Shown one piece after another: positions 44,670-53,365 of a stretch of DNA of 64,000 nucleotides. Under the pieces are notes generated by a model, which did not search any database, was not told where the DNA came from, and saw only the letters and a program-made list of their open reading frames with translations. Origin of the DNA: Myceligenerans salitolerans (lineage in GTDB: Bacteria; Actinomycetota; Actinomycetes; Actinomycetales; Cellulomonadaceae); the NCBI RefSeq assembly GCF_017349295.1, contig NZ_JAFMPK010000045.1, positions 1 through 64,000 on the forward strand. The letters are read 5' to 3'. Position numbers and translations under genes: made by a program. The stretch's first letter is position 1. Each line of letters opens with the position of its first letter.

Positions 44670-44946
44670 TGGCTCGATCGCCCAACCTGCCATTCGCGTC
44701 GAGCGCAACCCCAAGCCTGACCATCAGCTCCCCATCCCCTTCCTCGGCGTCGACTGGACCACCCGCCCCCTACCAGGAAGCCAAGGCCACAGCTGAGAGG
44801 CCGTGGAGAGGGGTCCAACGCAACTGCCCAAGCAACGGCAGACCTTCCTGCTCGAGAACGCAGCGGAAGCGTTCGCGCCAGCCCATGGCTCGTTCCCGCT
44901 CGACACCGAGTCCAAGGCGATCCACCCGTCCAGATGGTTGACGTAG
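44670..44946 (+). pseudogene. Remnant of an unknown gene with an internal TGA
   Basis: One plus-strand frame reads RVERNPKPDHQLPIPFLGVD and TTRPLPGSQGHS, stops at TGA 44794-44796 and continues in the same frame as PTQLPKQRQTFLLENAAEAF and SFPLDTESKAIHPSRW to TAG at 44944-44946. Codon use is similar on both sides. The 5' part overlaps the end of the previous gene in another frame, so the true start is missing. Confidence 0.35.
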
Positions 44947-45100
44947 GAGAACGCCGACTCGAACCGACGATGGGCGGCACGGCTCGCCAGTCCGTACAGC
45001 TCGCACCCCCGCAGGTGCGATGCGCCGCCGACGCTCCGGGAGCAAGCGGACTGTGTCGTCGACGGTTGCTCCGCGAGGGAGCGGTCGGGGCTTTCGTGCG

Positions 45101-45646
45101 CTACTCCGGTTCCGAGACGTCTTCGACGGGAACGGATTTACTTTCGTCATCGAGCCCAAGCAGGGCGTTTAGAGCAACAAGGCACATGACCGCTATGACG
45201 GCAACAGCAATGACGGCCGAGACTTTTTCGGCGTTGGCAGAAAGGTCAAAGACCGTGGCGGCAATCATGTTAATCTCCACCCCAATCGCAACTCCTACCA
45301 GTCCACTCGATAGCCGTATCCTCCTGCGCAACCCCCGGGTATCGCGCTTCTGCTTTCGGAAGGCATCTTGCGCACTCCGCAAGTAGCCTCCGATCTCCTT
45401 CTCAATCTTTCTCACCTCGGCGGATTCAGCACTCTCTGGCGCCAGAAATTCCTTAGAGTGCAGAAGATTCACGATCTTGTAGTAGGAGGAATTGACCACT
45501 TCGTCCCCATCCTTGGAAGCTGCCTTTAGTCTCGTCACAAGGGCACCGGTGGCCAAGTAGCGCGACTCGATTACGAGAAGGATTAGAAGAACCGGAATAA
45601 CTTGGGCAGCGAGCCCAAAGAACGGTTGCAGGTCGTCAGCGAACAC
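45101..45646 (-). CDS. Membrane protein of low GC, three TM segments
   Basis: The 181-residue protein starts at GTG 45646. It has one N-terminal TM helix (AQVIPVLLILLVIE), a charged helical middle (LVTRLKAASKDGDEVV; EVRKIEKEIGGYLRSAQDAF) and two C-terminal TM helices (LSSGLVGVAIGVEINMIAA; SAVIAVAVIAVMCLVALNAL). It is clearly more A/T-rich than its neighbours, a sign of recent arrival. The diverged repeat copy lies 97 bp upstream of its start. Family unknown. Confidence 0.6.
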   Translation of the reverse strand: MFADDLQPFFGLAAQVIPVLLILLVIESRYLATGALVTRLKAASKDGDEVVNSSYYKIVNLLHSKEFLAPESAESAEVRKIEKEIGGYLRSAQDAFRKQKRDTRGLRRRIRLSSGLVGVAIGVEINMIAATVFDLSANAEKVSAVIAVAVIAVMCLVALNALLGLDDESKSVPVEDVSEPE

Positions 45647-45742
45647 GTCCGACAGTCTAGGAGCTGGCCGGCAGAAAACGCGGAAGGCCTCCGCGGGCCC
45701 GCGTGAGACTGGCGGCAAATCGAGATCGGTCGGGCCGCATGG

Positions 45743-45965
45743 TCGCCGGACGCAACGAAAAAGCACACCTGCCAAGAGGTTCTGGACTGGACTTCGGCAA
45801 CCAGCTCTCGGGTATTGCATGCCGTGAGGAGGCTCTGCGCCGGAGCCCTCCCCTGCTGTCTAACGGCGCCCGCGACATACTCGCAGATCCCCTTGGACCC
45901 TGTGGCCGCGCCCTTCGTGCTGCGGCACGGGCTCGGCCGGCGGCAGATCCCGAAGGAGTCGTTGG
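45743..45965 (+). repeat. Interspersed repeat, diverged copy
   Basis: It aligns over about 165 bp with 31773-31925: tcgccggacgcaacgaaaaa, gcacacct, ctggacttcggcaaccagc, ccgtgaggaggctctgcgcc and gcgcccgcgacatactcgca. It has the same orientation as all other copies and lies between two genes. Confidence 0.65.
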
Positions 45966-46095
45966 GCGTCTCTGGCGTGATCTGCTGGCGCAGGCTGGCT
46001 GAGTGAACAGCGGCCGGGGTCTCCTGACATCGTCTTTCCCTCGCCACCGGGGCCAGTCTTCGGCCACTCACGCGCATAGTGACAATGTCCCGAGG

Positions 46096-46818
46096 CTAGG
46101 TTTCAGCCGCTCCGTCGGACGAGGGCTCGGGTGTCTCCGCGCGCGCGGGAATGGAGCGCGCTCGCCTCCCGAGCCTGCGCACGCCGTCGAGTGCGAACCC
46201 GAGTATGCCGATACCAGCAACGACGACGAGCAGAGGCCAGAGGTTGTCCGTGTCGGCGAGGACCCAGGCGACACCAGCCGCGACGGCCATAAGCGCGGCA
46301 ACGAACAGCGCGGCCCATCCGAACTCGGACCGGGTACCGCCCTCCATTTTCGCGAGCATGTCGGTCCGGGGCGGGACGACTTTCGCGTGCTTGACGTACT
46401 CGGCACGGATTCGCTCGCGCTCGACGTACATGCGCACGGCTCGCCGCACACCCTGCTGCGCAGCGACGAGCACGACTGCGGCGGACGCAAGCACGCTTCC
46501 CATGTCCTCACGACGGGTCACCTGCAGGACGATCACCACGGCTCCGCCCCCAAGCCAGACCGCGCCCTCGGCGATGTGCCGGATGGGCACGAGCGTGCTC
46601 GCGACCAGGGACCCGGCTGCACGGTCTCGGATCGCTTCGAGCGTGCTGCGGCGGTTGCGGTTCTTCTCCATGTCAAGCAACTCGGTCGTCCACGTGACGA
46701 TGCGACGCATCCTCGCGCGCAGTGTGAACTGATCGATCGCAACGACGACCGCAACGAGCGAAGCGAGGCCCGCGAGTACGCCGCCAACGGTCGCTACCAG
46801 GTCCTCAACGTCCTCCAC
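46096..46818 (-). CDS. Membrane protein of unknown function
   Basis: The 240-residue protein has about five TM segments: VGGVLAGLASLVAVVVAIDQ, GGAVVIVLQV, VLASAAVVLVAAQ, AALFVAALMAVAAGVAWVL and LLVVVAGIGILGFALDGV. Basic loops lie between them (MRRIVTWTTELLDMEKNRNR), and the tail (PEPSSDGAAET) is Glu/Ser-rich. No conserved transporter motif is visible. The start is a GTG at 46818. Divergent from hipBA. Confidence 0.6.
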   Translation of the reverse strand: MEDVEDLVATVGGVLAGLASLVAVVVAIDQFTLRARMRRIVTWTTELLDMEKNRNRRSTLEAIRDRAAGSLVASTLVPIRHIAEGAVWLGGGAVVIVLQVTRREDMGSVLASAAVVLVAAQQGVRRAVRMYVERERIRAEYVKHAKVVPPRTDMLAKMEGGTRSEFGWAALFVAALMAVAAGVAWVLADTDNLWPLLVVVAGIGILGFALDGVRRLGRRARSIPARAETPEPSSDGAAET

Positions 46819-46959
46819 CTGCGGACTGTCTCACGCGGCTGTGGTGCATCTAGGTCCGACGCGCCAGTACAGAGCGCGGGTACCTCATGTGCTGCGCCCA
46901 CTCTCCATTGCGCGGCAACCGCATGGCGCCCACACTGCCAGTGGAGATGGCGCACTGTG

Positions 46960-47014
46960 CTATGACGACCATGTTCTCCACAGCAACACTATATGGCTGC
47001 TATGCTCGTCATAG
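46960..47014. promoter_or_regulatory. Probable HipB operators upstream of hipBA
   Basis: CTATG-CTCGT-CATAG (47000-47014) is a perfect 5-bp-arm palindrome ending 14 bp before the hipB start. A second, imperfect copy CTATG-ACGAC-CATGT lies at 46960-46974, 40 bp upstream. The outer ends CTATGACGA and TCGTCATAG also form a 9-bp inverted repeat. Two spaced operators allow cooperative HipBA binding as in the known hip systems. The binding itself is inferred. Confidence 0.6.
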
Positions 47015-47028
47015 AGAAAGGGGCAGGC

Positions 47029-47316
47029 ATGGCTGGGTACAGGATTGAGCGGCAGATCGCCTCCTTCGGCGAGCACGTGCGGGGCTGGCGCATGGTCTTG
47101 GGTCTGACGGCGCAGCAAGTGGCTGAGCGCGCCGACATCACGCGGGACACACTGCGTAAGATCGAGACCGGGAACCCGAGCGTGAGTTTCGGCAACGTCG
47201 CCCAGGTGCTGCGCGCGCTCGGCGTGCTCGACCAAGCCGTCGAGGCGATCGACCCGCTGAACAGCGACATCGGCCGCCTGCGGGCCGGCAGCCTCGTGAA
47301 GAAGCGCGCCCGATGA
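47029..47316 (+). CDS. hipB: HipB-like XRE-family antitoxin
   Basis: The 95-residue helix-turn-helix protein has GEHVRGWRMVLGLTAQQVAE, RADITRDTLRKIETGNPSVS (recognition helix, then the Cro/XRE E-x-G turn) and FGNVAQVLRALGVLDQAVEA. The ATG at 47029 has AAAGGGG upstream; earlier ATGs were rejected because they lie in the operator. It overlaps hipA by 4 bp (ATGA), the standard order for a type II toxin-antitoxin pair. It should bind the palindromes upstream and neutralise HipA. Confidence 0.88.
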   Translation: MAGYRIERQIASFGEHVRGWRMVLGLTAQQVAERADITRDTLRKIETGNPSVSFGNVAQVLRALGVLDQAVEAIDPLNSDIGRLRAGSLVKKRAR

Positions 47317-48545
47317 CCACCGTCGAGGTCCTCGTCGACGATGCGGGACGCACCCGGCTCGTGGGCCAGGCGCATTTCACCCGGACGCGCGGCCAGATCT
47401 CTACGACGTTCCTTTATGACCCTGGGTACCTCACAAGTGACGGCATGGCCATCGACCCTGCCCTACCCCTGGTGTCCGGCTCCCAACACCAGACCGGGCT
47501 CGTCCGCGCCTTTGCCGACGGCGCCCCGGACCGATGGGGCCGCAATCTCATCGAGAAGGCCGAGCGGACGCGCGCCCGCGAAGAGAACAGAGCCCCGCGG
47601 CGACTGGACGACCTCGACTTCCTCCTTGGGGTCAGCGACGACACACGCCAGGGTGCGCTGCGATTCCGCCTGCCCGGGCACGACGAGTTCCTCGGGAAGC
47701 CCTCGAGCGTTCCGCAGCTCGTCTCGCTACCTGAGCTGCTGCACGCCTCCGACGAGCTCTCCTCGGACGACGACCCATCAGCGGCCGTCAAGCAGCTCCT
47801 GGACACAGGGACCACGGGGCTGGGCGGCGCGCGGCCGAAGGCCTCCGTGCGCCTCGAGGACGGGAGCCTCGCGATAGCGAAGTTCCCGCACGGCAGCGAT
47901 CAGTGGGACGTCATGGCTTGGGAAGCGACGACGCTCGACTTGATGGAGAGCGCGGGCATCTGCACGCCGCAGCGGCGGCTCACGCGCGTGGGAGCGCGCA
48001 GCGTGTTGATCTTGCGCAGGTTCGACCGAACGATGACCGGGGATCGCGTCGGCTACATAAGCGCCATGACGGCCACTGGCTCCGTCGACGGCGAGCAACG
48101 CGACTACGCCGACATCGCCGAGGCGATGCGGGACCTATCTCGCTCGCCGAAGCAGGACCACCACGAGCTCTTCGACCGCATCGTGGTCAGCGTGGCGCTC
48201 GGCAACACCGACGATCACCTACGCAACCACGGGTTCCTCGCAGACCGCGGCTCGTGGACGCTGAGCCCCGTGTTCGACGTGAACCCGAACCCGGATCCGT
48301 GGCGGTCCCGCTCGACGTCGATCATGGGAGCCGACGCGCCGCCCGACGAGGTCGACGGCCTACTCGCCCTGGCCGAGGACTGCGGCCTGACGTCCAAGCA
48401 GGCCCGCGAGAGGATGGGCCGCGTCGCGGGAGCACTGGCGAACTGGCGCGACCAGGCGCGCAAGAACCGGATCAGGGAGCACGAGATCACCATGATGGCC
48501 GAGTCGATCGAGGCACGGCTGAATGCCGTCGTCAAGGCGGTCTGA
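47313..48545 (+). CDS. hipA: HipA-type Ser/Thr kinase toxin
   Basis: This 410-residue HipA kinase has an N-terminal couple_hipA domain (residues 1-120, with GLVRAFADGAPDRWGRNLI). The nucleotide loop GLGGARPKA is at 169-177 and AIAK190 is the ATP Lys. The catalytic loop is ALGNTDDHLRNHGF (Asp300, Asn305) and the Mg site SPVFDVNP (Asp322). E. coli HipA phosphorylates glutamyl-tRNA synthetase GltX and is silenced by autophosphorylation at a Ser just before the loop. Here the equivalent place is Gly169 with Thr168 beside it, so silencing may use Thr168 or be absent. All core kinase residues are present, so it is likely active. Confidence 0.9.
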   Translation: MTTVEVLVDDAGRTRLVGQAHFTRTRGQISTTFLYDPGYLTSDGMAIDPALPLVSGSQHQTGLVRAFADGAPDRWGRNLIEKAERTRAREENRAPRRLDDLDFLLGVSDDTRQGALRFRLPGHDEFLGKPSSVPQLVSLPELLHASDELSSDDDPSAAVKQLLDTGTTGLGGARPKASVRLEDGSLAIAKFPHGSDQWDVMAWEATTLDLMESAGICTPQRRLTRVGARSVLILRRFDRTMTGDRVGYISAMTATGSVDGEQRDYADIAEAMRDLSRSPKQDHHELFDRIVVSVALGNTDDHLRNHGFLADRGSWTLSPVFDVNPNPDPWRSRSTSIMGADAPPDEVDGLLALAEDCGLTSKQARERMGRVAGALANWRDQARKNRIREHEITMMAESIEARLNAVVKAV

Positions 48546-48718
48546 AGATCGAACGCCCTTCACAGTCGGTGGCCCCCAGGCGACCCATTTGATCACGTCG
48601 ACGCCTCGCCTCTGCCCCTTGCCTCACCAGACCGCTTCGGCCTTAGACCTGCCGGTATGCCCGGCGCGCCTGAACAACTGGACGGCAGCCCGCTCCCAGC
48701 CGGTCACAGCCACCACTT

Positions 48719-49046
48719 CGAATGCCGAGTACACGTCCGTGCGGTTCACCGAGCGCCTCGGTCTGGAGGGGCTGACCCCACCGATCGGCTCGGTCGGGGA
48801 TGCCTATGACAACGGCTCATGGAGTCGACCATCTGCCTGTACAAGGCCGCATGCATCGACACGACCGTGTTCCACCTCGGGGCGTGGAAGACGCTCGAGG
48901 ACGTCGAGTACGCCACCGCCGAATGGGTCGACTGGTACAACCAGCGCCGCGTCCACACCGCCCTCAACTACGCCACCCCGGCCGCCATCGAGGCCGACTA
49001 CTATCGTCAAGCCCCGGCCAGAGAGCCAGTCATCACCAACAACTGA
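48719..49046 (+). pseudogene. IS3-family transposase remnant (C-terminal part of OrfB)
   Basis: The sequence YTSVRFTERLGLEGLTPPIG, then SVGDAYDN, is the DDE integrase core around the second Asp region of IS3 OrfB. It shifts frame by one base near 48825 and continues MESTICLYKAACIDTTVFHL, YATAEWVDWYNQRRVHTALN and a short tail to TGA at 49044-49046. The catalytic Glu region (MEST) is preserved, but the N-terminal half and OrfA are missing. No terminal inverted repeat was found. Confidence 0.8.
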
Positions 49047-49321
49047 ACTCTCCACAGAACCCGGGGCGGTTCAGAGGTCACCGCCACAGAAGCGAGTTTA
49101 GAAGCCGTGAGGGCAGTGGAGACGGTGGGACTCGCGAGCCGGTCGCCCGGCATCTGGGACCCGAGCTGGCTCTTCACGGCGGCGCCGATGAGGACGATTC
49201 GCTGACCGCGGTAGTCCGCTCGGCGCAAAGCCGACACACTGTGCGGGTGGGCAAACCATCGCGTCGTGCGAACCGTCGTAACCGGCCAAGGCGTGTCCGC
49301 TACGTGGCTGCCGGCTCGGGG

Positions 49322-50488
49322 TTGCGGGTCGTGATTGCGACGCAACCCAAGGCCACTGATGGGGGCGTTGACCTCGCCGCCGACCTCGCCCTCACGAAGG
49401 CCGCACTCCTGTACGCCGACACTGTCGAGCTCGTCAGTCCCGGTGCCGCGATGATCGCCGCAACAAGGGCGCTCGAGTCCGCCACCACGAGCAACGCGCT
49501 GGACGTCCTGGAGTCGTTCGACCACGACACCTTGCAGCGCCTCGGCGGTCCGCTGTCGGACAATTGGCGTCAGATCGTGGAGACCGTGAAGGCGGTAGAC
49601 CAGGCGCCAGCGCTGAAGCGACAGCTTCTCGATGCGTCCCCTAAGCTCGCCGAACTGTTCGAGATCGTTCGAGGGTTCGACGACTCCGCCCTACGGCTGC
49701 GGTCGGTCGCGGCCGACATGGTGGATGCCTCGGGCTTGCGCGAACTGGATGAGGCAATCCGGCTCGGGGTAGTTACTGTGAACGAGGTCGGCGCCGGGCA
49801 AGGTGACTCCGACGCGATGCTTGCCGAATACGTCGACCACATCAAGCGAACTCTGCAGGACCCGGCCGTGCATGCACTGTTCGACGAGTCGTCCGCCTCG
49901 TTGGCGCGGTCACTGGTCCGGGAGGGACATGTCGAACCGAACCGGCTGACACTGATGCACGCCAAACAGGCTGCCGTCGGGGGTGGTTTGGTGGCAAAGC
50001 TACCGTCATTCCCGAACTCGGGTATGCACGACGTGCTAATGCTTCGAGAAGACCTGGGGTCACCGTTAGGCCGCTACCGGCGCGCGGTAGTGGCGCTGTC
50101 AGAGAAGCTTCGGTCTCAAGCCTTCGACGAAGAATCCGCCGTTGAAGTGGAAGACCTGTGGCGAAACGACGTCGCCCCGACGCTTGACGATCTGCGTGAC
50201 GGCATGGAACGGCACACGTTCGTCCGCCACCTCGCGAAGCAGGTTGGCGAGGAACCCATGACCGTGGTGGCAGGGGTGGGGAGTCCGGGTGCAATCCTGA
50301 TGGGGTTCCAGGCGATAACAGGCGTCGACTCGATCCTCTCCGCCCTCGCCGCCGCTGTTCCTGCGGCTGCCGGCGCCACGAGCCTCGCGGTAAAGGCCGC
50401 AACCGCGCGCGGCGGGGAGCTGGAGAAACTGCGCGGCAACGACCTGTTCTACCTGCACGAAATCAACCGACGTCTCGGAGCTACCTGA
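49322..50488 (+). CDS. Protein of unknown function, 388 residues
   Basis: The reading from TTG 49322 begins LRVVIATQPKATDGGVDLAA and is well coded to the TGA at 50486. It is mainly helical with SGAAM-type SPGAAMIAATRALESATTSN, an acidic middle (VVTVNEVGAGQGDSDAMLAE) and a hydrophobic segment near the end (ILSALAAAVPAAAGATSLAV). A GTG at 49241 would add 27 basic residues and a GTG at 49331 would remove three; none has a strong ribosome-binding site. No domain recognised. Confidence 0.6.
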   Translation: MRVVIATQPKATDGGVDLAADLALTKAALLYADTVELVSPGAAMIAATRALESATTSNALDVLESFDHDTLQRLGGPLSDNWRQIVETVKAVDQAPALKRQLLDASPKLAELFEIVRGFDDSALRLRSVAADMVDASGLRELDEAIRLGVVTVNEVGAGQGDSDAMLAEYVDHIKRTLQDPAVHALFDESSASLARSLVREGHVEPNRLTLMHAKQAAVGGGLVAKLPSFPNSGMHDVLMLREDLGSPLGRYRRAVVALSEKLRSQAFDEESAVEVEDLWRNDVAPTLDDLRDGMERHTFVRHLAKQVGEEPMTVVAGVGSPGAILMGFQAITGVDSILSALAAAVPAAAGATSLAVKAATARGGELEKLRGNDLFYLHEINRRLGAT

Positions 50489-50607
50489 CCAGGGAAAATA
50501 CCCGGCCCTCCCCGCTTGACAGACATGGAAGCGTCTCTCACTCTGCCCCGACTGTGTGCGGCCCCGCCTCTGACCCGGATCCGTGGGGAGCGACTAGTCT
50601 CTGCTCC

Positions 50608-51594
50608 GTGCCTGTCGATGCGGTGGAGACTGTCGAGCAAGATGTACCGATCGCTTACAGTTGGACGCTGCGACGGGCCATTGCGGATCCAGCACTACTT
50701 GCGATCGCCGGGTTCTCGCCCGGGGCGATCGCCGTCACGAATGCATGGTTCGTGACTGGTCGCAGTCCGGACCTCACGCTCGCGGTCCTTGGTGCCATCC
50801 CGATCGGGAATCTCGTCGCCTCGACCGCGGCACCGGTGCTGGCGTTGCTCTCCGTGTTCGTACTCGGAGCATCGACCCTCCGAGGCGTGAGGCTCTCCCC
50901 GACACTATTCTGGTCGGTAACATCACTTGGAATGCTTGCATTTCCTGCTCTTGCAACTCCACTCGTCGCGTCGCTCGCGATTTCATCTTACACGACATCG
51001 TTTGCGAATCGAGCAAGTTGGAAGATCGAATATTTCCTCGAGCGACTGGCGGATACACGAGGCGGCTACCTGGCTGTTGCGCTCACGATCATTCCAGGAA
51101 CTATCGCCCTCATAATTCGCGATGCGATAGGCCGCAAGGGACAACCGTCTCTAACAACCACCCTCGAGACGTTTGGAATAGTCTCCATCATCCTGGCAGT
51201 GGCAATAGTCTTCCTCGCGTCGACTAAGGAGCGTCATAGCGAAATCCGGCGTGAGAGCCGGGCGATCGGAATTCTCACGCTAGTTGGGATGTTTGTCGTA
51301 TCGCTCGCATCTGCTGCGACTAATTTCACCTGGGGTCCTCGGGAGGCGATATCATGGCACTCAGAGAGTGGGGCGATGAACTCAATCGGGCGCCTGGTAT
51401 CCGTAGATGACACCGGGGTGCAGATCCTAGACGAAGGCGGGATTCTCTCCTTTATCGACGGAAATTCAATTACCCGGAGGTCCGTTTGCCCTCAGCCGAT
51501 CGACGCGAACCTGGCGTCGTCGGCCGTTGAACTACTTGGACGGCTTCTGGACACCGCGGACTACGACGCCTACGCCAGTCCGCCATGCCTCTGA
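50608..51594 (+). CDS. Polytopic membrane protein of unknown function
   Basis: The 328-residue reading from GTG 50608 starts MPVDAVETVEQDVPIAYSW and has about six TM segments (ALLAIAGFSPGAIAVTNAWF; AAPVLALLSVFVLGAS; SLGMLAFPALATPLVASLA; YLAVALTIIPGTIALII; GIVSIILAVAIVFLAS; IGILTLVGMFVVSLASAA). An extracytoplasmic tail from about residue 250 (VSVDDTGVQILDEGGILSFI) ends with two Cys. GC is lower than average after about 50900. The next ORF, overlapping by 10 bp, repeats part of the tail. Confidence 0.55.
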   Translation: MPVDAVETVEQDVPIAYSWTLRRAIADPALLAIAGFSPGAIAVTNAWFVTGRSPDLTLAVLGAIPIGNLVASTAAPVLALLSVFVLGASTLRGVRLSPTLFWSVTSLGMLAFPALATPLVASLAISSYTTSFANRASWKIEYFLERLADTRGGYLAVALTIIPGTIALIIRDAIGRKGQPSLTTTLETFGIVSIILAVAIVFLASTKERHSEIRRESRAIGILTLVGMFVVSLASAATNFTWGPREAISWHSESGAMNSIGRLVSVDDTGVQILDEGGILSFIDGNSITRRSVCPQPIDANLASSAVELLGRLLDTADYDAYASPPCL

Positions 51595-51797
51595 TTACGT
51601 GGCTGAGCAGCGACGGCGAGATCGAGTTCCTGGATAGCGGGTCCATCACGGATCGCGTGCTCTGCATCATTCCGCCCTCAGATGCGGACTCCCTCGTGCA
51701 GCACACAGCGGCCGAGGCTGCTACACCGCTAAGTAGGTCCGACGACACGGGTGCGTGCGAGGAGTGGGTGAACATGGCGCAGGCGGCGGAACGATAG
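51585..51797 (+). CDS. Small protein duplicating the tail of the preceding membrane protein
   Basis: The 70-residue reading (ATG at 51585, overlapping the previous stop by 10 bp) contains GEIEFLDSGSITDRVLCIIP then PSDADSLVQHTAAEA. It aligns with GILSFIDGNSITRRSVCPQP and IDANLASSAVELL in the gene before. This looks like a partial tandem duplication that left a detached, diverged copy. It may be expressed by coupling. Confidence 0.45.
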   Translation: MPLITWLSSDGEIEFLDSGSITDRVLCIIPPSDADSLVQHTAAEAATPLSRSDDTGACEEWVNMAQAAER

Positions 51798-51843
51798 ACC
51801 AGCCAAGCGGGGGGCTGAACCTTGCCGCAGCCCGTCCCTACGG

Positions 51844-52563
51844 TCAGGTGCTCTGTTCGCCGCGAAGGTAGAAGCGGTCGAGGCAGGCCGTGCCAAGCTT
51901 GGTAATGCTCCAGAACCTGTCGCCAGCCGAAGTTCCAGAGCCGATCCCATATGAAGGGGGGTAGGAGTCTCCATAGCGCCACTGGGCTAGCTTGCTGGCT
52001 TCCAATTCTGATAGCACGTGCGACCGAAGGGCAGGATCGGAACTGCCAACCGCCTCGAAGGCGGCGCGCGTCCTGTCGTACATCCAGGACGCGCGGTCAG
52101 AACCTGTGGGCCGCGCATCGTCCAGCGCAGTGAGTACGCGAAGGTGCGGCGCCTCAAGCCTCGTCATGATTCGCACCCACATGAGCTCTTCGTCGATGCT
52201 TGTGCCGTCGGCAGCCAACGCGCCGCGGGCGAGCAGCCTCCCGAGCACATCGAGTTTCTCTTCAAGTGCCGTACGTGACGCCGCATCCATGACCTCACCC
52301 AGGAGAGCGGCATGCGGCACTGTCGATGTCAGCTTGGAGGCGAGCTCGTCCGGGGCAAGGCCTGACTCTTCGACTGCGGTGCCAACCGTCCGCTCAAACT
52401 TTCGACGCTGGCCAGAGAGCCAACGGCTGTACATAGCATTGAGCGCAGGAACTGCACCAGCAACTGCCACTCCCGCCACCGGATCACCGATCGCCATACC
52501 GGCTGCCGCAAGAGCGACCGCGACCTCACCCCCGATCGCTGCTCGTTCGAAGTCATCCACCAC
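51844..52563 (-). CDS. Protein of unknown function, 239 residues
   Basis: Reads from tandem GTG codons at 52563/52560. The N-terminal part has a hydrophobic Ala/Gly-rich segment (GGEVAVALAAAGMAIGDP; GVAVAGAVPALNAMYSRW) that may be membrane-associated. A helical body follows (PDELASKLTSTVPHAALLGE; LEEKLDVLGRLLARGAL; LRSHVLSELEASKLAQWRYG) and a C-terminal winged-helix-like end (RFWSITKLGTACLDRF). Family not recognised. It converges on the small ORF at 51585. Confidence 0.55.
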   Translation of the reverse strand: MVDDFERAAIGGEVAVALAAAGMAIGDPVAGVAVAGAVPALNAMYSRWLSGQRRKFERTVGTAVEESGLAPDELASKLTSTVPHAALLGEVMDAASRTALEEKLDVLGRLLARGALAADGTSIDEELMWVRIMTRLEAPHLRVLTALDDARPTGSDRASWMYDRTRAAFEAVGSSDPALRSHVLSELEASKLAQWRYGDSYPPSYGIGSGTSAGDRFWSITKLGTACLDRFYLRGEQST

Positions 52564-52601
52564 TTCAGCCTAGCCAAGTCAGTCGCTGCCCAGACCCGGC
52601 G

Positions 52602-53354
52602 TCAGTCCGCGTCGTCGCGAGCCCGAAGATTCGCGAACCGGCGCGCAAGCAGCTCAACCAGCTCTGGCGGTGCGGGATCGGTCGGCCACTCTTCGGACGG
52701 CCGCCTCGGCGCCGCCCAGACGGTGTAGCGTCGGCGATCGGGAGGCCAGGCGATCTCGTCATCACCGTCAACGACGGACGCGTCGTGGTCCAATGGCGGC
52801 TTGCCGTGGCGGGTCATCGCGTTGTCGAGTGCGGCCTCTGCTCGGGCAGCCCAGGCCCGGATCCGTGACAGTGGGACGTTGCCGATTCAGATCTCCTTGT
52901 TGGTGTAGATGATCGCCCCGACGATGACCCCAGGATGGTCGGCTGCCAGCCTCTCAGCTGATCGACCGCCTACTTCGTCCCAGTGCTCCGCGATGTTCCG
53001 CAACAGCTCCAGGACTTCCTCGCCCGCCATCGCCGTCCTGAGGTCGTCTGGTAGCCGCCTCTGCGCACGCAACAAGTTGCGCACGGCAACGACCAAGAAG
53101 TCGGCGTCGGTCGAGACCTCCATTTGAAGCGCCACCGAAGGCACGCGCACGGGCTGTAGCGAGTCGCGGTCCAGCTGGGCACGGACCGCTTCCTGGGCCG
53201 GCTCGGCCATCTCACTGCGCAGGTGCGCGTCCTGCAGCGCGGAGGCGTACTCGTAGAGGGCATCCTCAAGTCGGGCCGCTTGCATCCGGACGGCCTCCGC
53301 CCATCGGCGCCCGCCGTGCCAGACGGCGAGGTCGTCGGCAGGGGCTGCAGGCAT
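52602..53354 (-). pseudogene. Unknown gene split by an in-frame TGA at 52887-52889
   Basis: From the ATG at 53354 the frame runs MPAAPADDLAVWHGGRRWAE, LEDALYEYASALQDAHLR, VALQMEVSTDADFLVVAVRN to GAIIYTNKEI and a TGA. The same frame stays open and coding-like after it (LSRIRAWAARAEAALDNAM, RYTVWAAPRRPSEEWPTD, LVELLARRFANLRARDD) to the stop at 52602. A single base change would give one protein of 250 residues. If it is instead two genes, the second would start at the ATG at 52817 and be 71 residues long. No known family. Confidence 0.55.
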
Positions 53355-53365
53355 AGCCTTCCCTC

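Noticed and set aside
27328-45965. Repeats as integron attC sites
   Set aside because: I found no paired GTTRRRY / RYYYAAC ends and no integrase gene; the length and possible coding origin also do not fit.
45743-46002. Reading VAGRNEKAHLPRG... over the repeat as a real gene
   Set aside because: The same DNA in the other copies is broken by stops and shifts, so it is at best a relic.
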